Positions 59,344 through 64,000 of a stretch of 64,000 nucleotides of DNA are shown piece by piece (the stretch's first letter is position 1; each line of letters begins with the position of its first letter). The notes below the pieces were generated by a model, which was not told the DNA's origin, searched no databases, and worked only from the letters and a program-made list of their open reading frames with translations. This DNA comes from Chryseobacterium gregarium DSM 19109 (GTDB taxonomy: Bacteria; Bacteroidota; Bacteroidia; Flavobacteriales; Weeksellaceae), in contig NZ_AUMU01000009.1 in the NCBI RefSeq assembly GCF_000430845.1, positions 1 to 64,000 of the forward strand. Reading direction: 5' to 3'. Made by a program: the position numbers and the translations under genes.

Positions 59344-60339
59344 ATGAAAAAGTTATTGTATGGAGTTCTTATGTTGAGCTTCTTGTCTGCCTGCAACAGC
59401 GACAACCTTTCAAACCCAAATGAAGAATCTGATAACCTGACTGCCCTACCGGGAGGTTCCGTTTTACAGAGAGGATGTGCTTCTGAAGAAATCAGGAAGA
59501 TTGCCCTCAAGAACAGTTCTGAGCTCAGACAAAAGTATTCAGAGCTTGAATCCAAAACTGAAAAATTCGAAAATGACTTAAAGCTTGGAAGAGTATTATC
59601 CGATGGTACGGTAGAAATCCCGGTTGTAGTCAATGTTCTATACAGGACGTCCTCCGAAAACCTTTCTGATTCACGGATTGCAGAACAAATTGCTGTTTTG
59701 AATGCGGATTACGGCGGAACCAACAGTGACGCTTCTAACATACCTGCTGCATTCCAGGGTATAAAAGCCGGAGATGTAAAGGTAAGGTTCAGGCTGGCCA
59801 ACACCGTGAGAAAAGCAACAACCAAAACCAGCTGGAGTGCCAATGATGCGATGAAGAAAGCGCCCAGTGGAGGGATTGATGCCACCAACCCATCCAATTA
59901 CCTGAATATCTGGATTATCGGAAATATGGGCCAGACCTTAGGGTATGCCACATTCCCGGAATCTTCCGGATTATGGAATGACGGCGTAGTGATTGCGGCT
60001 CCCTATTTCGGAAAAACAGGCGCCTCATCTCCTTTTAATAAGGGAAGAACTGCTACCCATGAAGTAGGCCACTACCTGAACCTGAGACACATCTGGGGAG
60101 ATGCCAACTGTGGAAATGACCTGGTATCAGATACGCCTACGCAAACCACAGCCAATTATGGAAATCCAAGCTACCCACTGTACAACACCTGCAGTGGCGT
60201 ACAGAGATCCGTTATGTTTATGAATTATATGGATTATGTAGATGATGCGGCTATGTTTATGTTCTCTGCAGGACAGAAGACCAGAATGCAGTCGGTAGTA
60301 GCCTCTTCCGGTGCAAGATCGGGACTAAGACTTTATTAA
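59344..60339 (+). CDS. M43 family zinc metalloprotease (lipoprotein)
   Basis: An exported protease of 331 aa from the ATG at 59344, starting MKKLLYGVLMLSFLSACNSD with a lipobox Cys at residue 17. The frame back to 59281 would place a non-signal stretch first. The zinc signature is ATHEVGHYLNLRHIWGD (H-E-x-x-H-x5-H) and the Met-turn region is MFMNYMDYVDDAAMFMF, as in M43/pappalysin-type enzymes of Bacteroidetes. It probably degrades extracellular protein. It is not followed by a T9SS sorting domain. Confidence 0.93.
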   Translation: MKKLLYGVLMLSFLSACNSDNLSNPNEESDNLTALPGGSVLQRGCASEEIRKIALKNSSELRQKYSELESKTEKFENDLKLGRVLSDGTVEIPVVVNVLYRTSSENLSDSRIAEQIAVLNADYGGTNSDASNIPAAFQGIKAGDVKVRFRLANTVRKATTKTSWSANDAMKKAPSGGIDATNPSNYLNIWIIGNMGQTLGYATFPESSGLWNDGVVIAAPYFGKTGASSPFNKGRTATHEVGHYLNLRHIWGDANCGNDLVSDTPTQTTANYGNPSYPLYNTCSGVQRSVMFMNYMDYVDDAAMFMFSAGQKTRMQSVVASSGARSGLRLY

Positions 60340-60370
60340 TCTTTTCATCATTTTTTTATAATTAAAATGG

Positions 60371-60402
60371 CGGCTGTTTCAATTCTGAAACAGCCGTTTT
60401 TT
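60371..60402. terminator. Bidirectional terminator
   Basis: An 11-bp stem CGGCTGTTTCA/TGAAACAGCCG with a 4-nt loop and a T run, between the convergent M43 and M1 genes. Confidence 0.85.
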
Positions 60403-60404
60403 AT

Positions 60405-62270
60405 TTAAAGAACTTTCTTATTGTCTGCCGGTGTATAATCCATAAAAAGACCACCGTCCAGATTGACGGATTTCACTTTTTTCCTGATAGGAATGGTCAG
60501 CATGGCCTGTTTCTGATCTTTTTCCCAGACTGATGGCGAAAAATGAAGTTTTTCAACCGTTCCGTCCTCATAACTGATTTCAGCATCAAAAGGAATTGCA
60601 AAACCTCCTGTATTATCAATATGGATGGTAAGAAGATCATTGATCTGAGACGTCCCGGAAATTTTCAGGTCAATATAGTAATTCGTGTAAAACCAATTGT
60701 TAAAGAACCAGTTCAGATCTTTTCCCGATCCCGTATTCATTGAATTAAAATAATCCCACGGAACCGGATGCTTGCCGTTCCAGTTGTTCATATAGTGATG
60801 CAGTGCTTTTTTAAACAGCTCATCACCCAAATAATCTTTTAAAGCCAGATAAGATAAAGAAGCTTTCACATAAGAGTTGTTGCCGTATCCCGCTCCGCTT
60901 ACCTGCGTGCTCATGGTAATAATCGGCTGGTCCTGTTCAGCAGAAGGATCATTGATCCATCTTTTCACCCTGAAGTTTTTGTAAAATTCCTTTGCTTTTG
61001 CTTCACCGTTTTCATCAATTCCTATTAAATATTCTAAAGTTGTTGCCCAGCCTTCATCCATAAAAGCATACCGTGTTTCATTGATTCCCATGTAAAAAGG
61101 AAAATAGGTGTGTGCAATCTCATGATCCGCAGTAAGCCTTGCATCCTGAAAATCATCTGGAATACTGGTATCATTGATCATCATCGGATATTCCATATCC
61201 GCATACCCCTGAATTGCGGTCATTACGTTATACGGATATTCAACACCCGGCCAGTTTCTTGAAAACCAGTCCAGGTTATAGCGCATCCATTCTGTATAAT
61301 GTTCAAAATCTTTAGCTCCGGCTTTATATCCGGCCTGAACACTGGCTCTTTTTGTTTTAAGCTGAACGCTTGAGGCATCCCATACATAATGGCTGCTCAG
61401 GGCAAAACAGAAATCGGTAATATTTCCGGCTCTGAATTTCCAGGTATTCCATTTGTTCTGCTTGGTAACTTTTCCTGATTTCATTTCCTGTTCAGAAGCC
61501 ACATGAATAACCTTATCACTTTTTAACGAAGCTTTATATCTTTTCAGGTATTCAGGCTGAAGCACCGACTCAGGGTTCAGGAAATCTCCCGTTGCCCAAA
61601 CCACATAATTCTTCGGCGCTGTAATTGCGAAGCTGTAATCATTAAAATCATTATAAAACTCCTGCCTATCTGAATGAGGGAGCATATCCCAGCCATTATA
61701 ATCATCATAAACAGAAATCCTCGGGAAAGAATAGGCTACATAAAAAGTTTCAGGATCAATCTGCCCTTCCCTTCCGCTTTGTCCGGACAGCGGATATTCC
61801 CATTCTATTTTAATTTCCGCTTTTGCTTTGGATTTTAAGGCCGTGTTGAGTTTTACTTTTTCTACAGTCCCCCAATCCTCGGTATTTACCGTATATTTTT
61901 CACCATTCACCATGAATGATTTGATATGGAGGCCAGAGGATAAGAAATCTTTAGAAACCACTCCTGATCTCGGAGCCTGGGGCTTATGTAAATTGTTAAC
62001 GAAACGTATGGCCAGTTCGTTCAGATCATCCGGGCTGTTATTGCTGTATACAATGGTTTCTTTTCCCGAAACGGTCTTTGAAGCGGCATCAACCTTTACC
62101 TCAACATTATAAATCCCTTTATTCTGCCAATAGCTTTTTCCCAGCGCACCCGAAAGATCACGCGTTCCTTTTTCGTAGGCTTTTTTAATATTTCTGGGCA
62201 TATACAGTTCCTGAGCCGAAACATGTAATGATGATGCCAACATGACCACTCCGAACAGAAATTTTTTCAT
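60405..62270 (-). CDS. M1 family metallopeptidase
   Basis: An exported 621-aa gluzincin. The signal peptide is MKKFLFGVVMLASSLHVSAQ. An N-terminal beta domain precedes the catalytic site DHEIAHTYFPFYMG...FMDEGWATTLEYL, i.e. H-E-x-x-H with the third ligand Glu 18-19 residues on. The exopeptidase GxMEN motif appears as GYADMEYPMMIND, slightly changed (M-E-Y). It probably trims peptides in the periplasm or at the surface. Confidence 0.92.
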   Translation of the reverse strand: MKKFLFGVVMLASSLHVSAQELYMPRNIKKAYEKGTRDLSGALGKSYWQNKGIYNVEVKVDAASKTVSGKETIVYSNNSPDDLNELAIRFVNNLHKPQAPRSGVVSKDFLSSGLHIKSFMVNGEKYTVNTEDWGTVEKVKLNTALKSKAKAEIKIEWEYPLSGQSGREGQIDPETFYVAYSFPRISVYDDYNGWDMLPHSDRQEFYNDFNDYSFAITAPKNYVVWATGDFLNPESVLQPEYLKRYKASLKSDKVIHVASEQEMKSGKVTKQNKWNTWKFRAGNITDFCFALSSHYVWDASSVQLKTKRASVQAGYKAGAKDFEHYTEWMRYNLDWFSRNWPGVEYPYNVMTAIQGYADMEYPMMINDTSIPDDFQDARLTADHEIAHTYFPFYMGINETRYAFMDEGWATTLEYLIGIDENGEAKAKEFYKNFRVKRWINDPSAEQDQPIITMSTQVSGAGYGNNSYVKASLSYLALKDYLGDELFKKALHHYMNNWNGKHPVPWDYFNSMNTGSGKDLNWFFNNWFYTNYYIDLKISGTSQINDLLTIHIDNTGGFAIPFDAEISYEDGTVEKLHFSPSVWEKDQKQAMLTIPIRKKVKSVNLDGGLFMDYTPADNKKVL

Positions 62271-62362
62271 GTATAATTTTTAATAATTAATCACAAAATT
62301 AAGCAAAATGTTGCATACAATTTATTGTGTTAACGATCAATATTATCAGAAAAAGTTTAACC

Positions 62363-64000
62363 TCACATCCTTCCCTGCTCGTCGGCTTTCTTAATGGACT
62401 TGGCATTCTTTACCGATTGGTTCCCGAAATTAAACTTCAAAGAGAGGGAAACACTTTGTGTATCGCGGTAATCAATAAAATAATTGTCCTGATTGGCGTA
62501 TTTGGTACTTACTTTTTCCCCTGACGTCCTGAAAATATCATTAAACATCAAGCTTGCTTCCAGTTTTTTATCAAAAAACTTTTTGTTCATGACCAAGTAT
62601 GCAGATGACGAACTAGAAATTCTAAATGTTCCCTGAATGGACGGTGAATTATACCGGTGGCCCAGCTCCAGTTTCCATTCACTGTTTTTATCCAGCGTGA
62701 AGCTGGTGGAAATATCGGAGACCCAATTCAGGACTTTGTTTTTATAGAGAGCATTATCAATCCCGATAAAATAATTTTCGTTGTGTTCAAGATTTTCAGA
62801 TACACTCAGGCTCCACCAAGGTTTGATCTGAAAGTTTTTATATAGGCTCAAACCATAAGCCTGAGCTTTTTCAATATTGGTGTAATGATAAATCAAATTG
62901 TTGGTGCTCGGATCCTGATAAGAAATTTCCATCGATGGGAAGATTTCTTTCCTGTAGTAGAAATCAAGGTTCCACTCTTTCCAGGTATATGTGAAATTTA
63001 GATTATGGACAATGGTGGCTTTTAATTTCGGATCACCCTGAAAATAAGAAAACAGGTTGTAATACGACTTTGCAGGATTCAACCATGAATAGGAAGGCCG
63101 GCTGATGCGCTTTCCGTAAGACAGCCCGAACTGATGATTGCCTGTTGTTGTATATTGGACATAGAGTGTAGGAAATAATTTCCAGTAATTATTCTTATTG
63201 ATTTCAAACGGTTCTGAAACCACACCTTCCAGATCGGTTTTTTCAGCCCGCAAACCCGCCTTAAAATTCCACTTCCCTGGATTGTATGCCAAAGAGGAAT
63301 ACAGCGCGAAATTATGTTCTTTATAATCAAAAATATTGCTTTTATCTGCCCTGTACTGTAATTCCCCATTCTCGTTGTCAGAAAAATCAAGCAGGCTGTT
63401 GGTTTTTACGAAACTGTATTTTCCTCCGGATTCCAGTTCCCATTTCTCACTTTTCCACTGATAATCTGCCTGTGTGGAATAGAGCTGGACATCGCTTTTA
63501 TTATTGGTTATAAAATTATTCTCTGTGGGAAGCTGATTGGCAAAATCAAGATACGTCAGTACATCCTGATATTTCCGCGCATTGTTTCCAGCAAAATAAT
63601 TGGTCCATGTCAGTTTGCTTTTACTGTTCAGTTTCCGGTCTGCCTGAAAGCTTACTGAATTATTGATAACTCGTGAATGATGGTCATTAACGGTTGTATA
63701 ATTAGATTCCACCACATTCTGATTATTGTAGATCAGGGTTGGGACATTATAGGTTCCGAAGGATTTAGGATTGAAAAAACCTGAATAGTTGAGACTTACA
63801 TTGGTAAGACTGTCGATTTCATATTCCAGATTGAAATTCAGGGTATTCTGGCTTTTATTCTGGTCTTTCCTGTTCATGGTGCTGATCCACCGCGTCTGGT
63901 CTTCAACATAATTTACGTAATCCGTCCCTTCACGGTAATATGTGCCGCTCCCCAAATAATAGCTCCCCATTACCGAAAGCTTGTTCTTTTTATAATATTG
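62363..64000 (-). CDS. Outer-membrane beta-barrel protein, TonB-receptor-like (truncated by window end)
   Basis: The C-terminal part (545 codons or more) of a large outer-membrane barrel. The frame is open to the window edge, reading QYYKKNKLSV before the first in-window ATG at 63970, so the true start is beyond 64000. Alternating aromatic and polar residues form many amphipathic strands (e.g. FALYSSLAYNPGKWNFKAGL, QFGLSYGKRISRPSYSWLNP, SVSLSLKFNFGNQS). That fits the outer-membrane beta-barrel family often annotated as TonB-dependent receptor in Flavobacteriia. The plug and CarboxypepD_reg-like regions are not in the window. The substrate is unknown. Confidence 0.85.
   Translation of the reverse strand, partial: QYYKKNKLSVMGSYYLGSGTYYREGTDYVNYVEDQTRWISTMNRKDQNKSQNTLNFNLEYEIDSLTNVSLNYSGFFNPKSFGTYNVPTLIYNNQNVVESNYTTVNDHHSRVINNSVSFQADRKLNSKSKLTWTNYFAGNNARKYQDVLTYLDFANQLPTENNFITNNKSDVQLYSTQADYQWKSEKWELESGGKYSFVKTNSLLDFSDNENGELQYRADKSNIFDYKEHNFALYSSLAYNPGKWNFKAGLRAEKTDLEGVVSEPFEINKNNYWKLFPTLYVQYTTTGNHQFGLSYGKRISRPSYSWLNPAKSYYNLFSYFQGDPKLKATIVHNLNFTYTWKEWNLDFYYRKEIFPSMEISYQDPSTNNLIYHYTNIEKAQAYGLSLYKNFQIKPWWSLSVSENLEHNENYFIGIDNALYKNKVLNWVSDISTSFTLDKNSEWKLELGHRYNSPSIQGTFRISSSSSAYLVMNKKFFDKKLEASLMFNDIFRTSGEKVSTKYANQDNYFIDYRDTQSVSLSLKFNFGNQSVKNAKSIKKADEQGRM

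Overview
The window reads as a piece of a Flavobacteriia chromosome, most likely Chryseobacterium or a close relative (Weeksellaceae). The evidence is a low-GC genome with a complete sprA gene (type IX secretion/gliding), a protein with a T9SS C-terminal sorting domain, Bacteroidetes-type promoters (TTTG about 19 nt upstream of TAnnTTTG), a menaquinone-type gene set and short secreted-peptide precursors with the MKNLKKIS...GG leader that I associate with Chryseobacterium. No rRNA, CRISPR array, insertion sequence or prophage was seen.

Layout. 1-12.6 kb (minus strand): a structured intergenic element, vanZ-like, gcvH, sprA, ruvA, maeB, a BadF/BadG-type kinase and a small coiled-coil protein. 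12.8-16.8 kb (plus): gtrA-like, plsC-like, a sugar MFS transporter with a coiled-coil insert and a DUF3810 protein. 17.3-23.4 kb (plus): an export locus for cysteine-rich peptides. 23.7-30.4 kb: tRNA-Met, a TlpA-like protein, clpX, HIT, greA, a Rieske-like lipoprotein, dtd, an FKBP isomerase and two lipoproteins. 30.6-36.8 kb: membrane proteins, a Coq4-family protein, a phosphoesterase, a winged-helix regulator with two matching palindromic operators and an enoyl-CoA hydratase. 37.4-39.4 kb: two tandem tail-collar proteins and a T9SS cargo protein. 39.4-41.5 kb: a SMUG2-type glycosylase, DUF4241 and SMI1/KNR4. 41.6-56.1 kb (minus): a phenylacetate catabolic cluster (paaZ, paaY-like, paaJ, paaI, paaH, paaG, paaD, paaC, paaB, paaA, paaE, paaK) with a TetR regulator upstream. 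56.4-64 kb: clpB, an M43 metalloprotease, an M1 aminopeptidase-like protein and a truncated outer-membrane beta-barrel protein.

The most interesting system is at 17.3-23.4 kb. One promoter precedes a VKOR-thioredoxin fusion carrying a degenerate C39-like N-terminal domain. Next come two intact double-glycine precursors (58 and 66 aa) with a frameshifted remnant of a further precursor between them, then a C39 peptidase ABC exporter, a third precursor with a G-A cleavage site, and an HlyD-type adaptor. Leaders are nearly constant, the cores are unrelated, and each core has an even number of cysteines (6, 4, 6). This suggests secreted, disulfide-bonded, bacteriocin-like peptides whose oxidation machinery is encoded with the exporter. 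No peptide-modifying enzyme is present. Internal hairpins probably set the peptide-to-exporter ratio. A small leader element upstream of the first precursor recurs upstream of the tail-collar genes 18 kb away, with a compensatory base pair change.

The phenylacetate cluster works as a pathway: PaaK activates phenylacetate, PaaABCDE epoxidises the CoA ester, PaaG isomerises, PaaZ opens the ring and oxidises the aldehyde, PaaH and PaaJ carry out the beta-oxidation-like steps, and PaaI removes dead-end thioesters. PaaF is not in the cluster. A TTTG-N19-TACATTTA promoter with an adjacent inverted repeat lies directly upstream of paaK. Most intercistronic gaps longer than about 65 bases in the cluster hold AT-rich inverted repeats.
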